A stretch of 64,000 nucleotides of DNA from Stenogyne calaminthoides (GCA_037126765.1 JBBCBC010000025.1:12741639-12805638); one strand, 5' to 3'; counted from the stretch's first letter, positions 22,465-35,562 are shown. A program made the numbers and translations. Notes: generated by a model from the letters alone, not told the origin.

Positions 22465-25400
22465 CTAGAACCCTCCACGCCCCAAGTTACTACCATCACC
22501 ATACCCACCACTGCCACCTTGTGGGTCCCCTTCATTTGGACCACTTCCTGAACGAGCACCAAACGCACCATAAGCAGCTTGGTTTCCATAAGCTCCATTC
22601 GCACCATACCCACCGTAAGCATAACCTTGATTCCCATTCCCACCACTACCAACATTGCCACCATCACCCCACTGAGAGTTTCCATAACCATACCCAGCGG
22701 CAGCCTGTGGACCCCACTGATTTCTTTGAGCATTCGGAGGACCACCATATGCAGCATTAGGGTTTCCATAACCTCCACCAGCAAGACCACCATACCCAGC
22801 ATTCACACCCCCATAGCTTCCATAGCCATAACCCATACCATTATTGGTGGGCGTGTAACCGTAATCGGGTGCGTTACCATAAGATGGATACCCACCACCT
22901 GCATTTTGAGATTGTGTATATCGATTGAATTCCATTCGACTATCATTTGAAGACTCATAACTTTGGAACCCTTCAATGCCACCACCAGTCATAGACCGCC
23001 CACCTCCACCTGTATTTAGGGAAGTAAAAGAATCAAATATATATCATTCGATTTGATGTTCGTAAACATTTTATTAATATAATTGTTTTAAATTTAATAA
23101 ATATTAATAATGCATACTATTATGATTTTAATGGAAAATTAAATGTAGATATTATAATTAATGTATAATTAATAATATGTAGAACTATTTGATATAATTT
23201 ATGTATGAATAATCAATTAATAGTTTTAGAAAAAATTAGATTAAAAAATTTATAGAAAAAACTATTAGAAATACAGTTTCGAATTAGAGTAGTCAAATAA
23301 TTCAAAATACCACTTTCGAATCGAATACGAATTTAACTTAAAATCTGATTTTTAAACGAATACAAATACAATATTCAAATAATTTAACGAATCGTATACT
23401 CTAATATTCATTTCGATTCGATTTGTTTGCATTCATACCTGTATTGGCATCTTTAGGCAGAGCACGCTTCACTTCCACTTGCTTGCCGTTTACATCATGG
23501 AAAGTCTTGTGTAAAACTCTATCAACTGCATCCTCAGAATCGAAAGAAATGAACCCAAATCCACGAGGGCGGTTAGTCTGCTGGTCGTACATTATTATCA
23601 CATCGGTTACTACGCCAAAAGTTTCAAAATACTGACGAAATCCATCCTCAGAGAGAGTTGGCGGCAAACCCCCGACAAATATCTTCTTGGTACGCATACC
23701 TCCACCACCTCCAGAATTTCTTCCACCACCAAAGTTTCCCACTTTTGATACCTGTTGTTCCTCTCGTGACAAAGCTTTTTTAGCATCCACCTATATGGAA
23801 AAAAAGGATAACACCAAGATTAGCCCAAGAAAAAAGGAAGTACATAATTACTTAGTTCAATTTCAAGACACTTTGGTGGAAACTTACCAAGCATACCTGA
23901 CAGTGACAAATATGGCAACATATATCAAAGGAGAATAAATGGGGATTAGAGATCGAGACGTATCTTTGAAATTATATGATTTGTATATCTTTGATTTTAT
24001 TTCAATAATTTAGGAGCCCATAAGGCCTAGAGTGTAGAAAATGTATTTAGTAGCATAGATTTATCATTCAGGACTCACACAGAGAATTATAATCAAAATA
24101 CTACAGCGCATTGCTACTAGTATCTCCGTGCATTCATTTGGGATTCTAGAATACCTCAATTAGAGGTTTCATCATACTTTATGCAGGCATGAGTTGAAAC
24201 ATGGAACTGACACAGCTACCCAATTGAAATCCAAAAAGCCATGTCAACCAGATTTATGGCCATTTATGAAACCCTTGACTTAGTTAGCAATTGGGATAAT
24301 ATCATTTTTAGTCTCTACAGGTTACTTTTTTTCCAGATTTGGTCCCACTGTTTCATTAAGCTCTCAAAATTGGTCATAAAAATTCACTTTGCTCCCACTT
24401 TTGGTCCTGCCATTAGTTGACTGCTTGTTGACTGAAGGAATCAATGTAATTATTTTAAAAGTTTTTTTACCTAAATGTAATTATCTAAAAGTTTTGTACT
24501 TAAAGGTGATTATTAAAAGTACTTTGATTTTATTATAATTACATTTAAGTAAATTTAAATAATTGCATTTAGCACCCCCCAAATAGTTGATTCTGTCAAT
24601 CAACAAGCAGTCAACTGAAAACCCAAGAATTCATGATCATTTATGAACCCTTCTCTCAACATTCCTCCCTATTTTCAGTGAACTTCTCTCCAATAGGCAA
24701 TCTTTAATGAACTTCTCTCCAATAGACAATCTTTAAAGAACTGCATAAATGCAACATATTACAAGTCCCTGCCTAAAAGGAAGGAAAAGTAAAGAGCCAA
24801 GAAACCCAAAACTCATCAAGACTTCTTAACTCAGTAAAAAGTAACAAGAATACTATTTTAACTTGAGTACATAGAAAAGTTTTTAACTTTTTTCGTTGAA
24901 GCCGACACTAATGACATTTCAAGCATAAAAACTCCTAAATAATGAGCACATGCAAGAGCTCGCAGTCACATACGATGATACGAGTATACTACAACAAATA
25001 ATCTCCGGTAAACAATTAAAATATAAAGCAAAGGAAGGAAAACATGAGTGCTAATGTGCTGTGTGTGCTACATATGGTGCTTCCTCAGTCCAGCTCACAT
25101 AGGAAAAACACATCTGAAGCATGAACAATCCATTCTTCATATCTTAATAGTTACCTCTGAATATCATTACTAAAAAGTATAGAATCATATCTATATGGAT
25201 TTAATAACAAAATGAATTAAGAGTTCCTGTTGTTTTTAGAAACAAAGTTATTAGCCACATGAAACAAAAAACATAAATTAATTATCACTTAAGGAGCACA
25301 GTAGTAGTACCTATTGATACACTACTATTTTAATTTCTCATCAATATGATGGCAGGCATCAGCCAACATTTTAATACTCAAAGAATCTTCTGTGTTAACC

Positions 25401-28342
25401 AAAACTACACTGCAAAGGAACAAGCCCAGTGTTCATAAAACAATGAAGTTCTGCTACAGATAGTGCAATATTAAGTGCATGCCACACAGATACACAAAGG
25501 CCACCCTCCACAAGAAAAACATTCTACTGCAGAAAAGGAGGCACCGGTTACACTGTCAAAGTAAACCATCAGCACTAAGAAAGTGCTCATCTGCGTAAAG
25601 ATTCATGCATACTTGCAGGTAACAGCTAACAACATAATCACAGGAATAATATACTCCCCCCGTCCCTTAGCAATTTGCACACTTTCCTTTTTGGTCTGTC
25701 CCTTACCAATTTGCACTCCTTAAAATGACAAAGAATCTCACAATCTCCACCCTCCATTCCCTTTGAAAAGTCAACAAAACACCAAAAAGTTACTTTTTCT
25801 TAATATGTGTGCCATTTTTAGGGTGCAAATTGCTAAGGGAAGGAGGGAGTAATTCTGAAGTGCCGAGTGCCGTCAAAGAGGCACCAGATTATATCGTCAA
25901 AGTAAACTATCAGACAAAGACAAGTGTACATCAGCGCAATGGTTCAACCTATTACTTGCAGATAATGATAGTAGCACGAAAGCAATTAAAATGTCGGTTT
26001 TACAATACTCATAAAATAACATGTTTCATCAAAATGTCAAGGACAATATCCAGTACACACACTAATTTAGACAAATCATTTTTAACTGTACATTTTTATT
26101 ACAATACATTGCTCCGACACATGAGCTGCAAGAAAACTCGAGAAAAAGAATCCCAACATGTGGAACAGATAATAAGAAAAACCACCACGTCAAGAACAGA
26201 AATGCAAACGAAAAAAGACCACAGTTAAGATACCCGTAACACTCACACAATGGAACTTTTATGTTAGGGCTAGTCATTAGAGGCGCACTGTGCAAGGGAC
26301 ATAGAGGATAGTGCCTCTGCAGGCAAGAGGCAGCCGACGCATTGGAGGTGAATACCTCGGTCTGTTCTTTTCTTTTTATCCCACCAATCAAAAACACATC
26401 ACTAAGAATGGTTACATATAACATAAAAAAACAATAAAATGTATGTTTGAATTTGGGGTTACAAATTGATTATTCCATTTGTTTGAAAAAAAAAAAAGGA
26501 ACAATTTTAGGTTCTTCACCATCAAACAAATCCATATGATTGCCGACCACAACCGCCCCTCCCCATCCCAAGCAGACCACCATGACTGCCACCAGAAACC
26601 TGTTAAGTCGCACAACTATTTTTTCTACTTTACCTCCCTGTTTTTCTTCAACCTAAATATGGAGTTTTTAAAACTCTAATTCTCTATGCTTTTACATGTG
26701 AATTTCAACATTTTTAGATAATGAAAGATTTATCCAAAAAAATAATAATTGCACCCCATATGCAAGAGGTGTGCCTGGGGAGCCAGCAGCCCCTTTGCAC
26801 CTCTAACAACTATAATGTTAGGAGTTATAAAAAAGAATAAACCATTAACAATCGAGGAATTAAGCAGCTCGAATCACTAAAATATTATTGTAACAAAAAA
26901 AAAAATTGTATTCTAATAAACCCTACAGATATATAAAGGCAACATCATAAAAAAGAAAAACATTGAACTCAAGATTTTATAATTTATAAAGACAACAAAC
27001 AATTGAACAGTTACGGTAATATACTACAAAGACATCCCACAACCCACAAAGCAAACTCATTTCAAGTTAGCTAGCAAAACATAATGAAAGTGACTCACAC
27101 GAGGCACAAAGAAACCGGAACATCAAAATTGTATGCAAAAAAAAAAAAAAAAAAAGGAAGAGGAAAGGTACTACAATATTTACACTGATCAACAGCAACA
27201 TAATAATCTTAAATTCAAAGTAAAAGATAGAAAAGAAAAATCAGCTGCTAAAATGAAAACAGTGAAGGAAAAAAGAAAAATAATGAGCATATTCCTAAAC
27301 TAGAGTTAAAAAGATAAACTAATCATAGCTGCATACAACTACAAATGAAGATATCATATAAAAACACATCAGGCATGGAAATTTAAGAAAAAAGTAGTCA
27401 AAAGAAGGCTAAACAAAGCATGAAAAGTAAAAATCATTATTTTAGGTTAAGATGCACATGTACATTCCAAACTAGCTTAATGACCCCCCAAAAACCTAAA
27501 ACAATAACAATAGTAACCAAATTCTAAGATGCAAGTACAACAACCTGCATTCTCATTCCCATAAGCCCGCCACCAAGAAGTTTTAACTACAAGAAATATG
27601 ATAAAGGTAGGAAACTTAACTCTTTCCATAAAAGTTCTCAAATCATCGACAAACATTGAGAACTCAGGGGGAAAAAAAACAGAACAAAGTCACCAACAAG
27701 ATAAAATCTCCTATTTTCAATGATACAAGATGATAAATGCAGCTAATTAAAAACAACCACATGTCAAAAGCAGATTTACGAACCAACTAGGCACTAATTA
27801 AAACCCCTCTAAACTCCCTCAAATTAGATGTTCATATTAGGAGCTATGAAACAAAAACTAGTCAGAGACAAAAACATAAATCATGATGAGTAAAGTAGCT
27901 CAAATCACAAACCTAGCCTATCAAACCAAAATAATTTGCAATAACATAAGCCCCAATTAGCACCAAGTTCAACAACAAGAATACAATAGAGCAGGCAAGC
28001 AATTGACACATAGCGATACGCAAAACCGATTACACAAAAATCAAAACACCTACACAATTAATTCAGGAAAAAAGAAAAAAAAAAAAAGCATGAGTTTCAA
28101 ATTAACCGTATATATCTTACCGAGCGGCCATCTATAACATGCCTATCCTGAAGAACCCTATCAAGGACGTTTGGATCAGAAAATACGACAAAGCCAAAGC
28201 CTCTTGGATTTCCAGAGATTTTGTCTTTCATCACGACAGCTTGCAGTACCTCCCCGTACCCTTGGAAATACTCCTGCAGCTTCTCCTCGTTTGTCTCCCA
28301 TGAAATTCCTCCAATAAACAGCTTTCCTTGATCTGAATCCAT
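22465..28342 (-). CDS. hnRNP-like RNA-binding protein, two RRMs plus Gly/Tyr-rich tail (copy 2)
   Basis: The exons are 28342-28121, 23790-23439 and 23009-22465, giving 372 residues. RRM1 (RNP2 LFIGGI, RNP1 RGFGFVVF) and RRM2 (RNP2 IFVGGL, RNP1 RGFGFISF) are nearly identical to copy 1. The Gly/Tyr/Asn-rich tail is shorter, more diverged, and ends GDGSNLGRGGF. The first intron is at the same place as in copy 1 but is 4.3 kb. The second intron (23438-23010) is absent from copy 1 and sits just after RRM2. The tandem position, same strand and conserved 3' block support local duplication. The promoter is interrupted by a nested insertion from about 180 bp upstream of the ATG. I expect nuclear RNA binding like copy 1, with tail changes that could alter partners. 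Confidence 0.93.
23010..23438 (-). other. Extra intron of hnRNP copy 2, flanked by a 9-bp direct repeat
   Basis: In gene orientation the donor reads AATACAG|GTATGAATG and the acceptor reads AATACAG|GTGGAGG. The 9-mer AATACAGGT is thus present at both ends (23445-23437 and 23016-23008). Removing the intron restores one copy and the codons found uninterrupted in copy 1 (Gly-Gly-Gly-Gly-Arg-Ser-Met). The interior is AT-rich with GAATCGAATACGAATTT-type words at the donor side. No perfect terminal inverted repeat could be fixed. Confidence 0.85.
24300..24622. repeat. Foldback element in hnRNP copy 2 intron 1
   Basis: AGTTGACTGCTTGTTGACTG at about 24416 is inverted at about 24588-24618 (CAATCAACAAGCAGTCAACT). 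The preceding GGTCCCACTG / TTTGGTCCTGCC sequence at 24330-24412 resembles other 'constant-price' MITE-type filler. The exact outer limits are uncertain. Confidence 0.5.
25654..25849. repeat. Stowaway MITE in hnRNP copy 2 intron 1
   Basis: The left end CTCCCCCCGTCCCTTAGCAA and the inverted right end CTCCCTCCTTCCCTTAGCAA pair over about 30 bp and are flanked by TA on both sides. This matches the Stowaway (Tc1/mariner) MITE consensus end. Confidence 0.88.
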
Positions 28343-28519
28343 AGATGGCTATAAAATTGTGTGAGAAAAGTAAATTCGCAACAGGTGTTTGATTTTATGG
28401 AAGATTGAGGAGTCGATGTTGGCACGGAGAAGCCAACCAGTGTGGGAGGCGAGAGAGGGGGTGAGAAAGTGCGAAGAAAGAGAGGGTAAAAATTGGAGTG
28501 TTTGGGTTGTGAGGGAATT

Positions 28520-29265
28520 TAGGGATGACAATGGGGCGGGTTTTAACCCGAATCCGATGAATCCGCCTTTCACGGCGTTAAAACCCTGATCAAAGCGGAA
28601 ACCATGGGATCTTGAGGTGGAGTCGTGGTTTTAAATCCAATTTTGGGATCATGGTATATATATATAGTATATATTAAATGTATTAAGTAATCTATTTTAG
28701 GGTTTGTTACTTAATTCAATTGTTTCCAATTTCATTCAATTGCACATCATCATGTTTAATGTGAGATTGATTATGATATTATGTATTTTTTGTTTGTTTT
28801 AATTTAAATGATTCTAGTTTATGTTTTTATTTTTTAGGAGCGATATGTATTTAAAAATGATACTCCCGTCTTCCCAAAAAACGTTCTTTTTTTTTCAAGT
28901 GTTTTTCTTGAGAGTTTTTTATTAGTATTTGAAATGATAAAATAATTTTTAAAGATGCATGCAATAGATGAGAGGTAGATCTATAATACCTTTCTTTAAA
29001 AATCACTTTATCATTTGAAATACTAATAAACAACTCGCTCACAAAAACTTGATAATAAAGTAGGTATGCACGCTTTTATGGGACGGAGGTAGTATGTATA
29101 AAATTAGGAGTACGAATAAAAAAATAAAAGGAAAATAAAATTAAATATGTGGGGCGGGTTAAACCCGCCGGGTTCATGGGGCGGGACGGGTTGAGCGGGT
29201 TCAAAAAATCCAGCGGGGCGGGGCGGGTTACGGGTTTGGCCAAACCCGCCCCGTTGCCATCCCTA
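28520..29265. mobile_element. Non-autonomous element with GC-rich ends in hnRNP copy 2 promoter
   Basis: The ends are TAGGGATGACAATGGGGCGG and, inverted, TAGGGATGGCAACGGGGCGG. Each is followed by GGGTTTAACCCG-type subterminal words, also clustered at 29150-29245. TGAGGGA occurs on both flanks, an imperfect target duplication. hAT-like MITEs have this appearance, so the superfamily is inferred. It holds a Stowaway-like insertion at 28861-29093. Confidence 0.75.
28861..29093. repeat. Stowaway-like MITE nested in the promoter element
   Basis: TACTCCCGTC...TTCCCA at the left and GGGACGGAGGTAGTA at the right are inverted ends flanked by TA. They lie wholly inside the 28520-29265 element, so this insertion is younger than its host. 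Confidence 0.65.
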
Positions 29266-30078
29266 TGAGGGATAGATGGCTGCGATTTGATGAGGGGTTT
29301 TGGAAGTGGAGGATTGGATCTGATTGATTGATCGATTTTCTTGGTGGGAGAGAATATTATTATTTTTCACGAATTTAGAATTTATAAAATATACTCGTGA
29401 ATTAAAATGAGGAACGCATAACATAAAGTATAAAAATTTGTGGATTTTATGTGGGTCGAATCGGGTCAAATAATTTATTTTTTTTAATTTATTTGTTATT
29501 GTGAGGGCAAACAAATGTTACTGTAATTACATGTATGTGTTATTGTAAGGAATTATCTGTGAAACATAATCTCTGGATAAAAAAGAGAAGTGCATAAACA
29601 AAGAGGAAAAAATTCGCGAATCTTGTGCAGATTAAACTGGGTCAAACAGATTTTTCTATCAAATTCGCGTAAAGTCAAAACTGGAAAAGTTGCTTCCAAA
29701 TTTTGTATTGCTATAAGGGCAAACATGTATTCTGTAACTACATGTATGTGTTATTTTAAGGATAAAACGACACTCCCTCTATTTTCATCCACCGCCCCTT
29801 CTGTTTTTTATATGTTTCTACTTCCAACATATAACCAACTGTCTTAAGTAAATGTCACAATCACTAGGTTACACCATTGAATTAGTAAAAACATTTTTTT
29901 TTCTATTATCATGTAGTAACACATAATTGTCTTTACAACAACACATACTTGTTTTTTTATAGTAACACAGTTTGGGAGTGAATATTCTAATTTTGCCTTT
30001 TCCAGCTATGATCTGCCTCCTTCCTACTTCAACTAGTGTTTTATGGTGAAATATTTCAGAGGAAGTCCGCCCTTCTAT
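29266..30078. other. Spacer between hnRNP copy 2 promoter and the copia region
   Basis: The first 80 bp resembles the DNA upstream of copy 1 (GATGGCTG...GGATTGGA) and is probably displaced promoter of copy 2. A roughly 45-bp segment around ACATGTATGTGTTATT is repeated at about 29528 and 29738. No gene is supported. Confidence 0.4.
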
Positions 30079-30188
30079 AAACTTGTTCATAATACGAAAC
30101 TTATACAATTACACTTATAAATTGATACCACTACACTTATAAATTAGGACAAAGTGAAATAACTCGAGTGGTTAGAACATCATTACCT
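30079..30188 (+). repeat. Left half of a palindromic element with tRNA-like A box
   Basis: AAACTTGTTCATA...CGAAA followed by CTTATACAATTACACTT is inverted at 48680-48726. Toward the copia junction lies TAACTCGAGTGGTTAGAAC, a good match to a tRNA A box. The sequence stops at TACCT, the target-site copy of the outer copia element, and resumes at 48541. Confidence 0.6.
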
Positions 30189-32011
30189 TGTTGGGGAATT
30201 AATTGCCCGGATCTATTCGGGATGAATATTTAAATACAAATTTAATTCTAACAATTATTACTAGCATGAATTAATCATATATTAATTCAAATAATAATTC
30301 AACAACAAATCATGCATATAAACAGTTCACGTAAATCCTACGCATGCGGAATTACTACGAGTTTACGTGAACTTACCTCTTGGAATGACAATGGTCTCAT
30401 CGATGAAAACACACCAAAAGACCTTCTCAAGTATTCCCTAGTCCTTGCTCGACAATCCGGTGGAAGGAAGCTCGCGAACAATTAACAAAAGGGAAAATAA
30501 AATTTGTTGCACCACCTTTGTGGATTTACTAATTTTTTCAGCACATGGAATTGCACTTGGGAATGAAACATTCATCCTCTATTTATAGAGGTGTAGTGGC
30601 CGATTTTTTTGCATATGGAATAGAGGGAAAAAATATTTTATTGATCTCCAAGAAATCTTGAATATATCTCATATATTCTTTTTCTCCATAATTAAAATAT
30701 TCCATAAAAATCCCACTCTCTCTTGTTAATGGTGTATTTTCGAAAAAGAGGATAAAGAAAACCAAGAATTGGATCTTCTTGAATTTATGAGATATACTTG
30801 TATTTCAAGAAATACATATCTTTCATAATATCTTTTCAAGAAAATCAAGAAAATTTTTATTTCCCTTCTTTTTCAAAATTTCGAAATTTTCAATATAATT
30901 AACCAAGTGGGAGATTTCTTGAATTTAATGAGATAATCTTGTATTCCAAGAATACATATCTTCATTCCATAACAAAATTCAAAGAAAATCTTTCTCCCCT
31001 TTTATTCATATTTTTCGAAAAAAATGAGGAAAAATAAGCAACAAATTTATTTTATTTTTAAACACATTTTTCAGTTATTAGACTTTATGTTGGGCTACTT
31101 GGGGGGCCTTTAGGAGAATTAAGATTGAACCTTCCAATGGATCTTGAATTATCAATATTGAGCCACAATATTATTCAAGCCCATAAATATTAATTAATCT
31201 CACTACATAATTAATATTGCACTATCCATCTTAACCCATATTACAGTTAATATGACTCCCGGTTATTATTTCCCGTGTTTAAGATTATCTAGCCCATTAA
31301 TTAATTCAAGCCACTGAAATAGCTTTCCATTAATTAATATCTTTTATCCTTGGTAAAGGCGGTATCCATCTGGGAAACTAGTTCCACTTGCAAGATTTGG
31401 CATGATAAAACTTATGAACCTCCCAAAATGCCGTCGAACAAGCGTACTTGCACACGATTCTCCGTATTAAATCTTAGCAATCGCATGTGACCAATAATAT
31501 TGCCCAAGATATAGAGTATTGAATCTCATTGATTCTCTTCCCGTAATAAGTCAAAGCAATAGTTACTAACCACACGCAATCCTATTTAAGGGACGAAGAT
31601 TAAGAAATAACGAACCACTGAGGTCTAATTCTTCCTAGTTCAGTTCTGAAGAATTTATCCTCCTGTAGGTCTTCTTCAGTGCATCAATCATGCACTAGTG
31701 TAATCTCTTGGTCAAGACAAATCAATCTGAGCCTTACACTTCAACCTTTCACGATGGATTGTTCATTTTCATCTAGGTTGTGAATGGTGTACTTTTAGTT
31801 ACAAGGGATTCTAATTTAATCTTCGTGATCCGGTATCACTAAATTAACTACAATGTAACACGACTATTTATTGAACCATTATCTGATGAAATATATGTAA
31901 CATTCGATGATATTTAAAGCATCGATTGATAAACAATTTATTTCAATAAATAAGTCCGAATTGATGCGATTATACAAAGTAAAAGCATACTTTCGAAAGA
32001 TAATCCCAACA
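30189..32011 (-). repeat. 3' LTR of outer copia element
   Basis: TGTTGGGG ... CCCAACA, 1823 bp. A TATA-like TATAAATAG on the minus strand lies at about 30588-30580. The polypurine tract AAGTGGGAGAT abuts the inner side (about 32022-32012). A short piece around 31360 present in the other LTR is missing here. Confidence 0.92.
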
Positions 32012-32402
32012 ATCTCCCACTTATACTCAAAATCCGCTTTTAAGTATACTCTGGATGTCTCGTGTAATGCGTGACAACTAATGTCACCTACACAAACCTA
32101 ATAATGTCTCCCACTTATACTCAAAGCAGTTAGGCAACGGTCTTGACACCCATTCCTTTCACATGTCTCTCGAATGTATTTGGGCGAGACCCTTTGTGAA
32201 TGGATCGGCTAGGTTGTCTTCGACCACGATCTTTGTCACCTCTATATCTCCCCTCTTAACGATTTCTCGTAAAGATGGTATTTTCTTTCAATGTGTTTCT
32301 TTGGCCTTGTGGGCTCTTGGTTCCCTTTGAATTTGCAATTGCTCATTATTGTCACAATAAACAATGATTGTCTTTGGGCAAATTTAACTACATCCAAGTC
32401 CA

Positions 32403-33522
32403 CTAGGAAGTTCTTGAGTCAAACCGCTTCTTTTCATTTGCCTCATAAGCGACTACATATTCGGCTTCCATGGTAGAATCTGCGATGCATTTACGCTTAA
32501 CGCTTATCCACGTCATGGCTCCTCCCCCCATGCAAAACACACTACCAGAGGTAGATTTTCTGGAATCTAAGTCTGATTGGAAATCCGAGTCGGTGTAGCC
32601 GATGGGGATTAGACTATCTGACTGATAAACCAACATTCTATCTCGAGTTCTTTTCAGATACTTCAGAATGTTTTTAATCGTCATTCAATGTTCCTTCCCG
32701 GTTACTTTGATATCTTGCCACCATGCCAACGGCAGCGGATATTACATCTGCGTACCATGACATTGCATACATAAGGCTTCCGGCAACCGAAGCATAAGGA
32801 ATGCCTTTCATGTCATCTATCTCCTTTTTATGTCTTAGGGCACATTTCCTTGATAGATGGATTCCATGCCTGAAAGGTACGAAGCCTTTCTTGGAATCCT
32901 GCATGTTGAATCGTTTCAAGACAGTGTCTATGTATGAAGCTTGCGATAAGTCTATCATCCTTTTCTTGAGATCTCGAGTGATCTTGACCCCAAGGATGTG
33001 TCCGGCTTCCCCTAAGTCCTTCATATCAAACTGTTTTGAAAGTCATGCCCTTACGCCGATAACACCTTTACATCGTTCCCGATGAGTAGAATGTCGCTCG
33101 ATAGTACTAAGAATACCAATGCGGTTTAAACCGCTTTTTATACACATAACTTTTCGAACTCGTTTTGATCAAACCCGTAAGACTTTATAACATGATCAAA
33201 ACATTGGTTTCAAGCTCTGGATGCCTGTTTGAGTCCGTAAATGGACTTCATGAGCTTACAAACTAGGTGTTCTTGACCCTTTTCAATGAAGTCTTGGGGT
33301 TGTTGCATATAGATTTCTTCATCAAGACTTAGTTAAGGAAAAACGCCTTGACATCCATTGGCCGATTTCAAAATCAAGATCTTGCTTGACTATCGACAAA
33401 GAGAATCCAGATGGACTTGAGCATTACTTTCTGGTGAAAAGGTTTCCTCATAGTCGATCCTTCTTTTTACGAGTATAACCTTTAAGCCAAAAGTCTTGCC
33501 TTGAAGGTTTTCACCTTCCCGT
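32403..33522 (-). pseudogene. Outer copia reverse transcriptase C-part and RNase H
   Basis: Minus-strand frames encode ...MKDLGEAGHILGVKITRD, KKGFVPFRHGIHLSRK and YASVAGSLMYAM (end of copia RT). These are followed by the RNase H-like YTDSDFQSDLDSRKSTSGSV and ADSTMEAEYVVAYEA. Frameshifts separate the pieces. The expected YVDD catalytic box is replaced near 33093-33104 by an in-frame sequence one residue shorter that lacks the motif. The N-terminal RT portion is also broken. The sequence stops where the inner element begins. Confidence 0.88.
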
Positions 33523-35475
33523 TGTTGGGGAATGAGTTGCACAGATCTATTCAGGTGAATATTTAAATACAAATTTAATTAATTAATTATTACTAGCATG
33601 AATTAATCCTATACTAATTAAAATAATAATTGCAACAACATATCATGCATATAAAAAGCCACGTAAAACCTACGCATGCGGAATCTACGGGTTTACGTGA
33701 ACGTACCTCTCGGGATGACAGTGACTTTGGTCGGACGGACTAACCAAAAGGACTTCCCAAGTATTCCCTTAGCCCTTGCTCGACAATCCGGTGGAAGGAT
33801 ACTCGCGAACAATTAACAAAAGGAAAAAAATAAACTTTGGTGCACCACTTATGTGGATTTTCTAATATTTCCAGCACATGGAATTGTACACGACTCACAA
33901 TTGTCGTTTTTCAAAAAAATACAATCTGTCGACGTTACAAAATATCAAATATTTTATCGACGCTGATATTTTTCCGAAAAACCAATTTTCGTGTGTTAAT
34001 GGGAAAGAAACATTCATCCCGTATTTATAGAGGAGAGGGGGACGAAAATTACATGTGAAATAAGGAGGAAAAAATCTTTTCTTGATCTCCAAGAAATCTT
34101 GAATATATCTCATATATTCTTTTCTCCATAATTAAAATATTCCACAAAATCCCACTCTCTTATTTGTTATGGAATATTTCGAAATATTAGGGATCAAGAT
34201 TCCAAGATTTAAATCTTCTTGAATTTATGAGATATTCTTGTACTTCAAGAAATACATATCTTCCATAATATCTTTTCAAGAAAATCAAGAAAATCTTTCT
34301 TGCCCACTATATTTCAAAATTTTCGAAATCTCTATTATGAATAACCAAGTGGGAGATTTCTTGAATTTAATGAGATAATCTTGTATTCCAAGAATACATA
34401 TCTTCATTCCATATCAAAATTCAAAGAAAATCTTTCTCCCCTTTTATCCATAATTTTTGAAATAATAGAAAAAAATAAGCAACAATATTTATTTTATTTT
34501 AATCACCTTTTTCAGGTTAATGGACTATTTGTTTGGCTACTCAGGGGCCTTTAGGAGAATTAAGATTGGACCTTCTAATGGATCTTGAATATCTAATATT
34601 GAGCCACAATATAATTCAAGCCCATAAATATTAATTAATTCCACTACATAATTAATATTGCACTATCCATCTTAACCCATATTACGATCGAATATGGCTC
34701 CCTGTCTTTATTTCCCGTGTTTAAGATTATCTAGCCCATTAATTAATTCAAGCCACCAAATAGCTTTCCGTTAATTAATATCTTTTGTCCTTGGTCGGAG
34801 AACGGTTCAACATTATTATCCATCTTTAAAACTAATTTCACTTGCAAGATTTGGTATGATAAAACTTATGAACCTCCCAAGGGGCAAATCAAGCAAGCGT
34901 GCTTGCACACGATTCTTCGTATTAAATCTTAGCAATCACATGTGACCAATAATATTGCCCAAGATAAAAAGTATTGAATCTCTCTCGATTATTTACCCCC
35001 GATAAGTCAAAGCAATAGTTACCAATCCCACGTGATCCTATTTAAGGGACGAAGGTTAAGAAATAACGAACCACTTGAGGTCTAATTCTTCCTTGTTCGA
35101 TTAAGAAGAATTTATCCTCCCAGAGGTCCTATTCAACTTGATCATCATGCACTAGTGTAATCTTTTGGTCAAGACAAACCAATCTGAGCCTTACACTTCA
35201 ACCTTTCGCGATGGTTGTTCATTTCCATCTAGGTCGTGAATGGTGTACTTTTTTGAATTTACAAGGGATTTGTTAATTTAATCTTCGTGATCCGGTATCA
35301 CTAAATTAACTACTGATAACAACGTCTGAATTATTGAACAGTTATGCGATAAATATATATAACATTCAATCATATTTAAAGCATCGATGATAAACAATTT
35401 ATTTCAATAAATAAGTCCGAAATTGAGTTTAGATTATACAAAGTAAAAAGCATACTTTTCAAGATAATCCCAACA
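33523..35475 (-). repeat. 3' LTR of inner copia element
   Basis: TGTTGGGG ... CCCAACA, 1953 bp. The adjoining AAGTGGGAGAT polypurine tract on the minus strand lies just outside, at about 35486-35476. It pairs with 40901-42847 through the shared 100-bp extra segment. Confidence 0.9.
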
Positions 35476-35562
35476 ATCTCCCACTTATACTCAAAGTCCT
35501 TTTAAGTATACTACAACACGTCTCGAGTAGTCCGTGACATCTAATGTCACCTACACGCGAAC

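Noticed and set aside
25861..26228. Plus-strand frame of 139 codons in the hnRNP copy 2 intron
   Set aside because: Begins inside a Stowaway MITE and has no homology; intronic chance frame.
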